From contig CAWIOS010000005.1 in NCBI GenBank assembly GCA_963837815.1, positions 62,001-126,000 of the forward strand: a stretch of DNA of 64,000 nucleotides, in the 5' to 3' direction. The notes below the pieces were generated by a model, which saw nothing but the letters and a program-made list of their open reading frames with translations, was not told the origin of the DNA and did not search any database. The DNA comes from Fen-1273 sp963837815. GTDB lineage: Bacteria; Bacteroidota; Ignavibacteria; UBA10030; UBA6906. Made by a program: the position numbers and the translations under genes. Below are positions 25,357 to 35,331 of this stretch, piece by piece. Positions within the stretch are counted from its first letter, which is position 1; every line of letters begins with the position of its first letter.

Positions 25357-27990
25357 GTGCCGCCGGTACCGACGAACAATAGTGTTTCCCCGGCTGTCGC
25401 GGCTCCTCTGAAAAAGGGGGGAGCCGGGATAGCGGTATCCCCCCTCCTCGTCGAAGCATCCCGCAGTGAATCCCCCCGTGTTCTCGAGTCCCTCAAAACA
25501 ACGGCCGCGGGCCTGACGCAGGCCGAAGCTGAATCGCGTCTCGAGGAGCACGGTCCGAACGAGGTTGCCCAGGAGGTGCACCACACCTGGCTGTTCCGCC
25601 TGATGGTGACGCTCCGCAATCCCCTTGTGATCCTCCTCTCGGCACTTGCGACGATTTCGTTTGTCACGGGGGATATGCGTGCCGGGACCGTGATGTGCCT
25701 TATGGTGGTCCTCGGCGTCATGCTCCGTTTCGTCCAGGAGAGCCGCGCGGATACGGCCGCCGCCAAGCTGAAGGCGATGATCAAGGTCACTGCGACCGTA
25801 ATCCGGGAGGGGCAGCAGGCCGAGATCCCGCTCTCGCACCTCGTTCCGGGCGACATGGTCGCCCTCGCCGCGGGAGACATGATCCCCGCGGACATACGGA
25901 TCGTGACGTCGAAAGACCTGTTCGTCATCCAGGGGAGCCTGACGGGAGAATCGCTTCCCGTGGAAAAGTTCGACACGCGCGAGACGCGGGACAACATCTC
26001 GCCCATCGAGCTCTCCAACGTCTGCTACCTGGGGACGAGCGTGGAGAGCGGTTCGGCGACGGCCGTGGTCGTCACGACCGGGATGTCGACCTATTTCGGA
26101 AGCATGGCGACCACGATCGCCGGCGCCCAGGTGGAAACGAGCTTCGACAAGGGGATCAAGAAATTCACCTGGCTCATGATCCAGTTCATGATGGTGATGG
26201 TCCCCCTCGTGTTCCTTATCAACGGATTCACGAAAGGGAACTGGGGGGAGGCGTTCTTCTTTGCCCTCGCGGTGGCCGTCGGCCTCACCCCCGAGATGCT
26301 CCCCATGATCGTTTCCGTCTGCCTCTCCAAGGGGGCGCTCCTGATGTCGCGCAAGAAAGTGATCGTCAAACGCCTCAACTCGATACAGAACCTGGGCGCG
26401 ATGGACATCCTCTGCACTGACAAAACGGGGACGCTCACGATGGACCGGGTCATCCTGGAGCACCACTGCGACGTCGTCCAGAAAGAGAGCGACGCGGTGC
26501 TCGTCGACGCCTACCTCATAAGTCATTTTCAGACCGGGCTGCGGAACGTGCTCGACCGGGCGATCCTCGACCACCGTGAAGTGGTGGAGCAGGCAAACCT
26601 CGCGGCCTACAGGAAGATCGACGAGATCCCGTTTGACTTCAAGCGGCGGTTGATGTCGGTGATCGTGGAAACTCCCGAAGGAAAACACCGGTTCCTGACG
26701 AAGGGGGCGCCCGAAGAAGTGTTCCCCCGGTGCACCAGGTTCGAGCTTGAGGATGAGGTCCTCCCCATGGACCCGATTCTCATCCAGGACCTGAAAGAGG
26801 AATACGAGCGCTTGAGCACGAACGGATTCCGTGTCCTTGCGGTCGCGTACAAGGAGCCGGAGCTGAAACCCGCCTATTCGAAGGAGGACGAATGCGAACT
26901 CGTCCTCATCGGCTATGTCGCGTTCCTTGATCCTCCGAAAGACAGCGCAGCTCCCGCGATCGCCGCGCTCCAGAAGCACGGCGTCGTCGTGAAAATCCTC
27001 ACGGGGGACAACGACCTCGTCAGCCGGAAGGTCTGCCACGATGTCGGGCTTCCGACCGAAAAGGTGGTTGTGGGGACGGCGATCGACAAGATGACGGACG
27101 CGGAGCTTGCCGACGCGGTGGAAAATGCGACCCTCTTTGCGCGCCTTTCTCCGGCCCACAAGCAGCGGATCATCCGCATACTCAGGGACAGGAAACACGT
27201 CGTCGGGTTCATGGGGGACGGGATCAACGACGCGCCCGCGCTCAAGGCCGCCGACGTGGGCATCTCGGTGGACTCGGCGGTCGACATCGCGAAGGAATCC
27301 GCGGACATCATCCTGCTCGAGAAGAGCCTGATGATACTCGAAGAGGGGGTCCTCGAGGGGCGCAAGGTGTTTGCGAACATCATCAAGTACGTCAGGATGG
27401 GGGCAAGCTCGAACTTCGGCAACATGTTCAGCGTGCTCGGGGCCAGCGCGTTCCTCCCGTTCGTCCCCATGGCGCCGATCCAGGTCCTCTCGAACAACCT
27501 CCTCTACGATTTCTCCCAGGTCCCCATTCCGACCGATAACGTGGATCCGGAACAGATCACGAGGCCCCGTCCCTGGTCCATGGACGAGCTGAAGAAGTTC
27601 ATCCTGTATATCGGCCCGATCAGCTCGGTTTTCGACTACACGACCTATTTCATCATGCTGTACGTGTTCGGCTGCTGGGACCCGGCCCGCGCCTCGTTGT
27701 TCCAGACGGGATGGTTCGTCGAATCATTGATGACGCAGACGCTCATCATCCACATCATTCGCACGAACAAGATCCCGTTCCTCCAGAGCCGTGCGAGTCT
27801 CCCCCTGGTGATCACGTCGTCTCTGATTATGATCTTCGGGATGTATCTCCCGTATTCGCCGTTTGCGTCATCCCTCGGGTTTACCGGCCTTCCCGAGCTC
27901 TACTGGCCGCTCCTCCTCATTACGCTTCTGTGCTACGTCTCCCTCACGCAACTCGTGAAAGTCGTCCTCCTGCGCAAGGCCTGGATCTAG
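25357..27990 (+). CDS. mgtA: Mg2+-importing P-type ATPase, MgtA-like
   Basis: 877 residues. The catalytic core shows TGES in the actuator domain, DKTGT with the phosphorylated Asp at ~D355, FLTKGAPEEVF, TGDND and GDGINDAPALKAADVGI. Membrane helices include PEMLPMIVSV and the NNLLYDFSQ-type M6 motif of the P3B Mg2+ pumps. Family members import Mg2+ and respond to Mg2+ shortage. The first 30 or so residues are not conserved and the GTG at 25357 has no clear ribosome site, so the exact start is uncertain. The end, with no T-rich terminator seen, is followed by a short palindrome fragment. Confidence 0.92.
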   Translation: MPPVPTNNSVSPAVAAPLKKGGAGIAVSPLLVEASRSESPRVLESLKTTAAGLTQAEAESRLEEHGPNEVAQEVHHTWLFRLMVTLRNPLVILLSALATISFVTGDMRAGTVMCLMVVLGVMLRFVQESRADTAAAKLKAMIKVTATVIREGQQAEIPLSHLVPGDMVALAAGDMIPADIRIVTSKDLFVIQGSLTGESLPVEKFDTRETRDNISPIELSNVCYLGTSVESGSATAVVVTTGMSTYFGSMATTIAGAQVETSFDKGIKKFTWLMIQFMMVMVPLVFLINGFTKGNWGEAFFFALAVAVGLTPEMLPMIVSVCLSKGALLMSRKKVIVKRLNSIQNLGAMDILCTDKTGTLTMDRVILEHHCDVVQKESDAVLVDAYLISHFQTGLRNVLDRAILDHREVVEQANLAAYRKIDEIPFDFKRRLMSVIVETPEGKHRFLTKGAPEEVFPRCTRFELEDEVLPMDPILIQDLKEEYERLSTNGFRVLAVAYKEPELKPAYSKEDECELVLIGYVAFLDPPKDSAAPAIAALQKHGVVVKILTGDNDLVSRKVCHDVGLPTEKVVVGTAIDKMTDAELADAVENATLFARLSPAHKQRIIRILRDRKHVVGFMGDGINDAPALKAADVGISVDSAVDIAKESADIILLEKSLMILEEGVLEGRKVFANIIKYVRMGASSNFGNMFSVLGASAFLPFVPMAPIQVLSNNLLYDFSQVPIPTDNVDPEQITRPRPWSMDELKKFILYIGPISSVFDYTTYFIMLYVFGCWDPARASLFQTGWFVESLMTQTLIIHIIRTNKIPFLQSRASLPLVITSSLIMIFGMYLPYSPFASSLGFTGLPELYWPLLLITLLCYVSLTQLVKVVLLRKAWI

Positions 27991-28000
27991 ATCCGAATGC

Positions 28001-28020
28001 TGTCATCGCGAGTGGCGCCG
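28001..28020. repeat. Truncated copy of the GTGGCGCC palindrome
   Basis: TGTCATCGCGAG joined directly to TGGCGCCG matches the two ends of the element at 61909-61961, with the ~23-base middle missing. It sits between the ATPase gene and the convergent T9SS gene. Confidence 0.5.
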
Positions 28021-28026
28021 CAGTAT

Positions 28027-28890
28027 CTATTTTATCAGCTGCATCTCTCTCATCTGTACGAACCCTTCAGCCCGCAACGAATAAAAGTACACGCCGCTTG
28101 CAAGTCTGCCCGCATCGAACCTCACCTCGTGCGGTCCCGCCCCCTGCCACCCGTCGACGAGCCCGGCGACCTTCTCGCCGAGCATCGTGTAGACCGTCAG
28201 CGTCACGAATGACCGGTCCGCAAGAGTGTACCGTATGGTCGTCGAGGGATTGAACGGGTTGGGGAAGTTCTGCTCCAGCGAATACGCCGCCGGTCGGGCT
28301 TCCGGCCGTATGCCCGTCGGTCCCGTCAGCGCGAGGTCGTCGAGCTCGTACCACGACCCGACATGGTAATCTGCGCCCGTCGTCGGTCCGAAGATTGTCG
28401 CCTGGATCGTGCAGATGTCCGGATTCCCCGCCCCTGAATATGTGAGAGGAACGGTGAACGCGGTCCACGTGGACGCATTCGCGGTGAAGCGCGCGGCGTT
28501 CACGGCGAGAACCGAGCCCCCCTGGAGCATCCCGCACGTGAGACCGAGCATGTCGCCCCCCAGGAGCGAACATTTGTAGAATCCTGTAAGTGCGGCATAA
28601 CGGACGCTCACCGCAAATCCGTTCCCGCCGGGTCCTGCCTGGATTACCGCGCTCTGCGCGAACCCGATCTGCGGGATGGTGACAATTGTTCCCTTGAGCG
28701 CAAAATTACCGCTGTGCGCGTCGGCGACCTTCGTGATGGGAAAGACCGACAGGTCGACGACGTTCGTTGTCGTCCACCCGTCGGGTTCAGTTCCCGTCCA
28801 GTTTTCAAATCCCGGATTGGGGATCTGCGCCGTGAGCGTGTACGGGAGGAACAGGAGAGAAAGGATTGAAAGAGCGAAGGGTTTATTCAT
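28027..28890 (-). CDS. Secreted T9SS cargo protein with beta-sandwich domain
   Basis: 287 residues. Signal peptide MNKPFALSILSLLFLPYTLTAQ, an N-terminal carbohydrate-binding-like beta domain opening PNPGFENWTG, as found in many FCB secreted proteins, and a T9SS sorting domain (FPNPFNPSTTIRYTL ... ASGVYFYSL) at the C-terminus. No catalytic domain is visible between them, so it is probably a surface binding protein. GGGAGA precedes the ATG and a good promoter lies 16 bases upstream. Confidence 0.82.
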   Translation of the reverse strand: MNKPFALSILSLLFLPYTLTAQIPNPGFENWTGTEPDGWTTTNVVDLSVFPITKVADAHSGNFALKGTIVTIPQIGFAQSAVIQAGPGGNGFAVSVRYAALTGFYKCSLLGGDMLGLTCGMLQGGSVLAVNAARFTANASTWTAFTVPLTYSGAGNPDICTIQATIFGPTTGADYHVGSWYELDDLALTGPTGIRPEARPAAYSLEQNFPNPFNPSTTIRYTLADRSFVTLTVYTMLGEKVAGLVDGWQGAGPHEVRFDAGRLASGVYFYSLRAEGFVQMREMQLIK

Positions 28891-28905
28891 GTCGGTCTCC
28901 CGAAG

Positions 28906-28934
28906 AGTGTACCGAAGCCCCGGATGAGAGTCAA
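28906..28934 (-). promoter_or_regulatory. Candidate promoter of the T9SS cargo gene
   Basis: On the minus strand TTGACT (28934-28929), 17-base spacer, TACACT (28911-28906), 16 bases before the ATG at 28890. Confidence 0.55.
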
Positions 28935-29144
28935 CCTCACTGCGTCCTGTGTGCATGCGTTGGGCGGGGTGGCTAATGTTGGCCAGTTGGACGACAGGGA
29001 GGGGTAGCCTGATTTCTAAGCCGTCCGGGGGGCACATCAGGGGGGATTAGCCTGCATTCCACTCCCGGGAGAGAAGGGCATAACTATTGCGTCATGAACC
29101 ACTTCAGGTTCGGGAACGCGCCGGACAAGCCGAAAGGGAGGCCC

Positions 29145-29315
29145 ATGAGGATACTCATCATCGAAGACGAGTCGATTTGCAGTCTCGTGTTGAAGAAATG
29201 CCTGGAACCTGTCGGGGAGATACAGACTGCATCTGACGGCGAAGCCGGACTTCGCCTGTTCACACAGTCCTTCGCTTCCGGGCAACCGTTCGACCTTTGT
29301 GCCTTGATATCATGA
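29145..29315 (+). CDS. Response regulator receiver, 5' part (frameshifted)
   Basis: First half of a receiver domain: MRILIIEDES, then the alpha/beta core ending at F-D-L. The frame then runs into a stop, while the rest of the same receiver (C-L-D-I-M-M-P-R-M-D-G) continues in another frame from about 29298. One base is missing near 29297-29299 compared with an intact gene. AAAGGGAGG precedes the ATG. This may be a real loss, a recoding site, or a consensus error. The intact gene would be directly upstream of, and overlap, the hybrid kinase gene. Confidence 0.75.
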   Translation: MRILIIEDESICSLVLKKCLEPVGEIQTASDGEAGLRLFTQSFASGQPFDLCALIS

Positions 29316-29623
29316 TGCCGCGCATGGACGGGCAACAGGTCCTCAAGCACATCCGTGCCCTCGAAGACCAGCACCGGGTGGAACCTGCAAAAGCCGCCAA
29401 AGTGATCATGACGACCGCCCTCAGCGATCCGCAGAACCTGATCGAGGCGATTCCGAGGTGCGATGCCTATCTGACGAAGCCGGTCGATCGTGCTGATCTT
29501 ATGTTTCATGTGAGGAAGTTCGGTCTCATGTGCGCGCGTCCCGACAACACGTCAAAGGAGAGGCCGACCGGCCCGGGTACTCCCTGGGGAAAAGAGGAAA
29601 AAGACATGCCGTGGGTGGGATGA
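29297..29623 (+). CDS. Response regulator receiver, 3' part (frameshifted)
   Basis: Second half of the receiver begun at 29145: LDIMMPRMDG holds the phosphorylated Asp, then IMTTALSD and YLTKPVD with the conserved Lys. No DNA-binding domain follows, so it would be a single-domain receiver. The stop (29621-29623) overlaps the ATG of the hybrid kinase at 29620, which supports a transcriptional link. Functional only if the upstream frameshift is not real or is bypassed. Confidence 0.75.
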   Translation: MCLDIMMPRMDGQQVLKHIRALEDQHRVEPAKAAKVIMTTALSDPQNLIEAIPRCDAYLTKPVDRADLMFHVRKFGLMCARPDNTSKERPTGPGTPWGKEEKDMPWVG

Positions 29624-32600
29624 CGGGAGGAGTGTTTCCGCTTGGCGCGGCGCCGTCTGTCGCGCTTCGCTTGATGAGGTTCGATTCGATGTTTCAGCAT
29701 CTCAGGTTGGCCATGGGTGAGCGGATTCCTGTGTGCGTTCAGTGCCGCGATCAGAAATGGTCGATGACGGGCTATGTCGTCCTCGCCCTTGCCGCCCTTG
29801 CTGCAGGTTTCCCGGTTACCTCCTCGGCCCAGCATATGCGGACGAGCACGTTCACGTATGAACAGGGACTGCCGACCAATCTTACAAAGTCCATCGTTCA
29901 GGATTCCGACGGCTATATCTGGATTGCTACCGACGCAGGCCTTGTCAGGTACGACGGGCGTGGGTTCCTTTCCATAAGTTCCGCATTTCCCAGCCCGTAC
30001 GTCAAGGATGTCGTGACGACCGGCACCCGGGGGGTCCTTGCCGCAACGGATATGGGAATCTTTGCCGTCATCGCCGTATCGGAGTCGGTGAAGGTATCGT
30101 GCGTGATTCGCGGAGATACAGTTCCCGGCGATTCTGCCGTCTGCTATCCTAAAACCCTGTACCGGACGCGAGACGGCAGGATCTGGATAGCCGAAGCCGG
30201 AGCGTTGATCCGGCTCAATGAGAACAACACTTTCAAACGGTATACATTTGCTGATCGCTATCGCGGAAGGAGTTTCGCCAGGTCATTCCTGTGCGCGGAG
30301 AATGACCGGGGTGAGTTGATTGTTTCCTCGGAGTCAGGTGCCTTCTTTCGTTTTGACGCAGCCAGGGATTCGATGGTGGAGATGAACCTCCTCCTCCGGC
30401 CCGCAGGACCGCTCCTGGTTGATGCGATGGTCGCGTTGAAGGATGGCCGGATCGTCGTCGGAACCGGCAGCGGGGTTTACGAACTCCGGATTCCCGGGAG
30501 GAATAACGAGGTTGACCTTGAACCTCTGGTGGAGTGCCGGGGCGTCTCGGCGGTTCTGCAAATGGAAAGCGGCGACCTGTACGTCGGGACGTGGGTAGAC
30601 GGACTCTACGTCTATCGGATGAACGAACGCGTGCTCATGAGGTGCGACGGTGTTCCTTCGGGCGTTGTGAACAGCGTAAGTCGCGATCGCGACGGGAATA
30701 TCTGGATAGGCACGGATGAAGGTGTCGTCCTCCTCAACAAAACCGTCTTCACTCCCGTTGCTCTCCCCTCGAACAACCTCTATATAGAATCCGTCGTTGC
30801 CGGTGGCGGCGAAATCCTCGTGACTGATGGCCACGCGGTATTCGCGGGCGGCTCAACGGCCCGGGACGAACCGTTTCGTCCGGTGTCCGGGCTTCAGGAA
30901 AGCCTGATCCTCAGTCTCTGCGGTACCGCGGATGATTTCTGGATCGGCTGCAGGGACGGCTTTCTCATGCATGTTCGGGGGGGCAGGGAGGAAGTGATCG
31001 ATATTCCCGCGCGGCGCAAACGGCTCATCAGTCATTTGGAAGCCGGCATGAGCGGGTCAGTGTGGGCCTGCCAGGATGGGATCGAAGGGGTATTGCTGGT
31101 TGGACAGGACGGGCGCGTGAAGACGTATGGCCGGGACAAAGGTCTGGACTCGCACATCAATGTCATCAGAGCCGGTCCTGATGGAGAATTCTACGCCGCG
31201 GGATCAGGCAGGAACCTGGCGCTGTACAGGTACAGGCGGGATTCCGACGTGTTTGAGAACCTGTGCGGCGGTTCAGTCGATTCTCTCTCGGCCGGGTTTG
31301 AGTCGTACGACCTGGCAATCGACAGCAGCCGGAGAATCTGGCTTGCGACCAATCGCGGCGTGCTCCTGTACCAGAACCGGGGATTCGAAAGGCCCGAAGG
31401 GTGCGAGGACATACGAAACATCTCGATCAAGGCCATTCAGGCTGACAGAGAAGAGAACATCTGGATAGGATCGGATCACGGCGTGTACCGGCTCCGGGGC
31501 ACCGAGTTAACCCCCTTCGGTGCGCTCGACGGCCTATCCAGCACCACCGTCGCGTTCCGTGCCCTTGCTCTCGATTCCTCGCAGCGTCTGTGGGTGGGCA
31601 CCGCCCACGGGCTTTCATCCTGGCAGGATCCTGCAGATTCGTCGGAACAAACCCGGGTGCCGGTTATTTGCGCCCTCACGGCGGACGGGCGACCTGTTCC
31701 CCGGAACGGAAACGCTCCCGTCAGGATCCAGAACGGATCGTTCCTCCAGGTCACATATACCGCATTGCTCTTCCCCGCCGCCGGAGTGATGTTTCAATTC
31801 CGGGTTCTTGGCCGCGATCAGGAATGGAGCAAGCCCACATCGGCCTCTTCGACCGTCATTTCCTGTGAAAAGGAGGGTGAATATACCTTTCAGCTCAGAG
31901 CGCAACAAGGATCCGGCACCTGGAGCCCGCCACGCGAAATCCGCCTCGTCATCAGCCCTCCATGGTTCCGGAGCTGGCAGGCCTTCTCCGCACTCGCTGT
32001 CACGGCGGTTCTTCTGTTCGTCGGCATCCGGCAGTACAGATCTCTCCTCCTGGAGCGCGGCCGGGCCCGGCAGAGCATTGTCGAATCTGAGGAGAAGCTT
32101 CGCCTGATATTCGAGGGTGCGCTGGACGGAATCAGCTTCTTTGAGGAGTCGGAGGAGACGAACCGGCGGACGCTCGTGGACTGCAATTCCCGGTACGCCG
32201 AGATGTCCGGTCGATCAAGGGAAGAACTCATGCGGCGCGGGGGAACCGAAGGCATCGCCGTACCTCTGACCCCCGACAACAGCTCCTCCATCAGCGAGGG
32301 GAGTGCATTCCACGGGTTGTTCAGCTGGGTGCGCCCTGATGGAAAGGAAAACATCGTCGAGTACACGGCCATGCCTGTGAAGATTCGTGGAAAGAAGTTC
32401 ACCATCGGGATAGACCGTGACGTTACCGAATCGAGGAAGAGCGCGGATGTCATACGCGAGTCGCAGCGGCGCTATCAACAGCTCTTCGAGGCGAGTCCGG
32501 CGCCGCTCATTGTGTATGAAATTCAATCCCTGAACGTCCTCGAAGCCAATCCTGCAGCACTGACGCTGTACGGATTTTCCAGGGAGGAATTCCTCGCTCT

Positions 32601-35331
32601 GACAGTACGGGACATCAGGGATCGCGGCGAGGGGGTGCCGGCCGCGACGGGTCCCCCCGAAGGCGTTGCGGGGGAGGAGCAGGACGGGCTCTGCTCGCAT
32701 CGCACAAGGGACGGCTCCCTCATCCGGGTCGAAATCCGCTCTCATCGCGTCGACTGGCGCGGTCACAGCGCGACGCTGATGATGATTCACGATATTACCG
32801 GCCTGGTGAGGGCGAAAGAAGCGCTCGTGGCTTCCGAGGACAAGTACCATTCGCTCTTCAGGAATGTGAGAGAAGGCGTCTTTCAGAGCTCCCGGAAGGG
32901 AAAGCTCATTACGATGAATCCCGCGTTTATCGGGATGTTCGGCTATGAATCGGAAGGGGACATTCTCCGGATCGACCTCGCGCGTGAACTGTATGCAAAC
33001 CCCGAAGATCGACGGCGGCTGATAGGACAGGTCATGAGCGGAGGGGAGATCCTCGGCGCCGAAGTCCCGTTCGTCAGAAAAGACGGTGAAGTGATTCAGT
33101 GCCTGTTGAACATGAGGGGGGTGTGGGGAAAGGACGGGCGCATCGTCCGGTTTGAAGGGACCGTGATCGATATTACGGAGAGGAAGCGGGCAGAAAATCT
33201 CCTTGTCCGGCAGGCCGCGGAGCTTGATAGGACAAACAGGAGCCTTCTGCAGGCAAAGGCAGTCGCTGAAGCCCAGGCACGGAATCTGGAAATCCAGGCA
33301 GGGGAGCTGATTTCCGCGCGCGAGGCCGCACTGGAGGCATCGAGGCTCAAGTCGGAATTTGTTGCCAATATGAGCCATGAAATCCGGACGCCCATGAACG
33401 GCATTATCGGGATGACGAGTCTCCTCCTCGATACGGACCTCTCGAAAGAACAACGGGAATACGCCGGGATCGTGCGGCAATCAGGAGAATCCCTGCTTAC
33501 CGTCATCAACGACATTCTGGATTTTTCCAAGATCGAGGCCGGAAAACTGGCGATCGAGACGATTGACTTCGACCTGATTTCCATCGTGGAGGAGACCGTG
33601 GATTTGCTTTCCCTTCGCGCCCGGGAGAAAGGACTTGAACTCGGCTGTCTCCTCGAAGGCGAGAGCCTGCGGCGGCTTCAGGGTGATCCCGGGCGCGTGC
33701 GCCAGGTGTTGACTAATTTGATTGGAAATGCGATAAAATTCACAGAGAAGGGGGACGTTACCGTCAGCGCACGGGTAAGTCTCGACACGGGAGAGAGCGT
33801 CGTGGTTCGCTTTGAGGTGAAAGACACGGGAATCGGATTGTCGGAGGAATCGATGACGCGACTCTTCCGTTCCTTCTCGCAGGCTGACGGTTCGACAACG
33901 CGAAAATACGGTGGCACGGGCCTGGGCCTCGCGATCTCAAAGCAGCTCGTCGAGCTCATGGGGGGGGCGATCGGCGTGGAGAGTGAAATTGGCCGCGGAA
34001 GCACGTTCTGGTGGACGGCAAGGCTCCGGAAGCAGCAAAACGCGCATCCTTCGGCAGAACCACGTACCGACCTCGCGGGTCTGCGGTGCCTGATTGTCGA
34101 CGATAATGCGACCAACAGGACCATCGTCCGTCGCTACGCCGATTCGTGGGGAATGGTGAACGAATCGGCGGAAGACGGGCCCGGCGCGCTGGATATTCTC
34201 CGGAGTGCTCGCAACGACGGCGTGCCGTATGACGTGGCGCTGCTGGACATGCAGATGCCCGGCATGGACGGCCTTCACCTTGCGCGCCTGATACAGGAAG
34301 ACCCGGACCTCCGCGCGACGCGCCTCATCCTGCTGACGTCGCTGGGAACCCAGAACGGGCTCAATACAAAGGAGGCCGGATTCAGGGCGAGTCTGGCCAA
34401 GCCCATAAAACAGTCCCAGCTCTTCGATTGCATTGCCACGGTCATGGGTGACAGTGTCGCCCGCCCCTCTGAAACCGGGCCGCAGGGAACGGAGCCGGGA
34501 GCCGTGGCCGGAAGCCCGGGGTCCCTTGATGAACGGTCGACAGGCCGGCCGGGCGTCCGCCTGCGCACACTTGTCGTTGAGGATAACTCGGTCAACCAGC
34601 GCGTCATCCTCCTGATGCTCAAGAAGCTTGGACATACTGCGGATGTGGCGGGAAACGGCGTGGAGGCACTGTCAGCACTCTCGCTTCTGCCCTATGACAT
34701 CATCTTCATGGATTGTCAGATGCCCGAGATGGACGGATACGAAGCGACGACGACAATCCGCCTTCGCGAAGGCCCGGACACGCATGCAATCATCATCGCG
34801 ATGACCGCCAACGCGCTGCAGGGAGACAGGGAGAAGTGCCTTGCCGCAGGGATGGACGACTATATATCCAAACCGGTCAGACAAACGGACCTGGAAGCAG
34901 TCATCGACAAATGGTCCGCGAGCGGTCCCGGGACCGTGCGGCAGACCGCCGAAGCGGGGGACCCGGACGTTGTCCTTGATGAATCCGTCCTTCACGAGCT
35001 TTGCGCTCTTGCCGGCGAGGATGACCCGGGGTTCGTGGAGACCCTGCTCGGCCTCTTTGTTTCCCAGGCACCCGCACGGCTTGATGCACTCCGGCGGGCA
35101 AACGGAATGGATGACCGGGAGAGCCTGCGAAGAGAGTCGCATATGCTCAAAGGGACGTGCCTTCAGCTTGGACTGGCCGCCATGGCAAAGGTATGCAGGG
35201 ATATTGAGCTGTGTGCATCTTCGGCAGGTCCTTGCACGTGCGGGGAAGGCATCACGCATCTTGAGGAGTTATTCGGCAAAACAAAAGATGTCCTGCTCGC
35301 ACACTACCCGTCACTGGGGGAGAGAACATGA
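29620..35331 (+). CDS. Hybrid histidine kinase with sensor propellers (HTCS-type)
   Basis: About 1900 residues. Order of parts: signal-like helix near residues 50-72; two-component propeller repeats (DGYIWIATDAG, DGRIWIAEAG, DGNIWIGTDEG, ENIWIGSDHG); Y_Y_Y-type domain; one membrane helix around bases 31960-32030; three PAS domains; HisKA with MSHEIRTPMNGI (His at ~1253 from 29620); HATPase (NLIGNAIKFT, DTGIGL, GGTGLGL); two receivers (ALLDMQMPGMDG and IFMDCQMPEMDG); an Hpt domain with SHMLKG. This is the extracytoplasmic-sensing hybrid kinase type of FCB bacteria, often tied to polysaccharide use. Starts further downstream (29689 or 29764) would fit the signal helix better. It overlaps the next regulator as ATGA. 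Confidence 0.94.
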   Translation: MTGGVFPLGAAPSVALRLMRFDSMFQHLRLAMGERIPVCVQCRDQKWSMTGYVVLALAALAAGFPVTSSAQHMRTSTFTYEQGLPTNLTKSIVQDSDGYIWIATDAGLVRYDGRGFLSISSAFPSPYVKDVVTTGTRGVLAATDMGIFAVIAVSESVKVSCVIRGDTVPGDSAVCYPKTLYRTRDGRIWIAEAGALIRLNENNTFKRYTFADRYRGRSFARSFLCAENDRGELIVSSESGAFFRFDAARDSMVEMNLLLRPAGPLLVDAMVALKDGRIVVGTGSGVYELRIPGRNNEVDLEPLVECRGVSAVLQMESGDLYVGTWVDGLYVYRMNERVLMRCDGVPSGVVNSVSRDRDGNIWIGTDEGVVLLNKTVFTPVALPSNNLYIESVVAGGGEILVTDGHAVFAGGSTARDEPFRPVSGLQESLILSLCGTADDFWIGCRDGFLMHVRGGREEVIDIPARRKRLISHLEAGMSGSVWACQDGIEGVLLVGQDGRVKTYGRDKGLDSHINVIRAGPDGEFYAAGSGRNLALYRYRRDSDVFENLCGGSVDSLSAGFESYDLAIDSSRRIWLATNRGVLLYQNRGFERPEGCEDIRNISIKAIQADREENIWIGSDHGVYRLRGTELTPFGALDGLSSTTVAFRALALDSSQRLWVGTAHGLSSWQDPADSSEQTRVPVICALTADGRPVPRNGNAPVRIQNGSFLQVTYTALLFPAAGVMFQFRVLGRDQEWSKPTSASSTVISCEKEGEYTFQLRAQQGSGTWSPPREIRLVISPPWFRSWQAFSALAVTAVLLFVGIRQYRSLLLERGRARQSIVESEEKLRLIFEGALDGISFFEESEETNRRTLVDCNSRYAEMSGRSREELMRRGGTEGIAVPLTPDNSSSISEGSAFHGLFSWVRPDGKENIVEYTAMPVKIRGKKFTIGIDRDVTESRKSADVIRESQRRYQQLFEASPAPLIVYEIQSLNVLEANPAALTLYGFSREEFLALTVRDIRDRGEGVPAATGPPEGVAGEEQDGLCSHRTRDGSLIRVEIRSHRVDWRGHSATLMMIHDITGLVRAKEALVASEDKYHSLFRNVREGVFQSSRKGKLITMNPAFIGMFGYESEGDILRIDLARELYANPEDRRRLIGQVMSGGEILGAEVPFVRKDGEVIQCLLNMRGVWGKDGRIVRFEGTVIDITERKRAENLLVRQAAELDRTNRSLLQAKAVAEAQARNLEIQAGELISAREAALEASRLKSEFVANMSHEIRTPMNGIIGMTSLLLDTDLSKEQREYAGIVRQSGESLLTVINDILDFSKIEAGKLAIETIDFDLISIVEETVDLLSLRAREKGLELGCLLEGESLRRLQGDPGRVRQVLTNLIGNAIKFTEKGDVTVSARVSLDTGESVVVRFEVKDTGIGLSEESMTRLFRSFSQADGSTTRKYGGTGLGLAISKQLVELMGGAIGVESEIGRGSTFWWTARLRKQQNAHPSAEPRTDLAGLRCLIVDDNATNRTIVRRYADSWGMVNESAEDGPGALDILRSARNDGVPYDVALLDMQMPGMDGLHLARLIQEDPDLRATRLILLTSLGTQNGLNTKEAGFRASLAKPIKQSQLFDCIATVMGDSVARPSETGPQGTEPGAVAGSPGSLDERSTGRPGVRLRTLVVEDNSVNQRVILLMLKKLGHTADVAGNGVEALSALSLLPYDIIFMDCQMPEMDGYEATTTIRLREGPDTHAIIIAMTANALQGDREKCLAAGMDDYISKPVRQTDLEAVIDKWSASGPGTVRQTAEAGDPDVVLDESVLHELCALAGEDDPGFVETLLGLFVSQAPARLDALRRANGMDDRESLRRESHMLKGTCLQLGLAAMAKVCRDIELCASSAGPCTCGEGITHLEELFGKTKDVLLAHYPSLGERT

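Noticed and set aside
25333..27198. Long open frame on the minus strand opposite the P-type ATPase
   Set aside because: The plus-strand ATPase has all family motifs; the minus frame has no domain and reflects the high GC content.
29290..29300. Programmed frameshift in the receiver gene
   Set aside because: No slippery heptamer or downstream structure is evident; a deletion or error is simpler.
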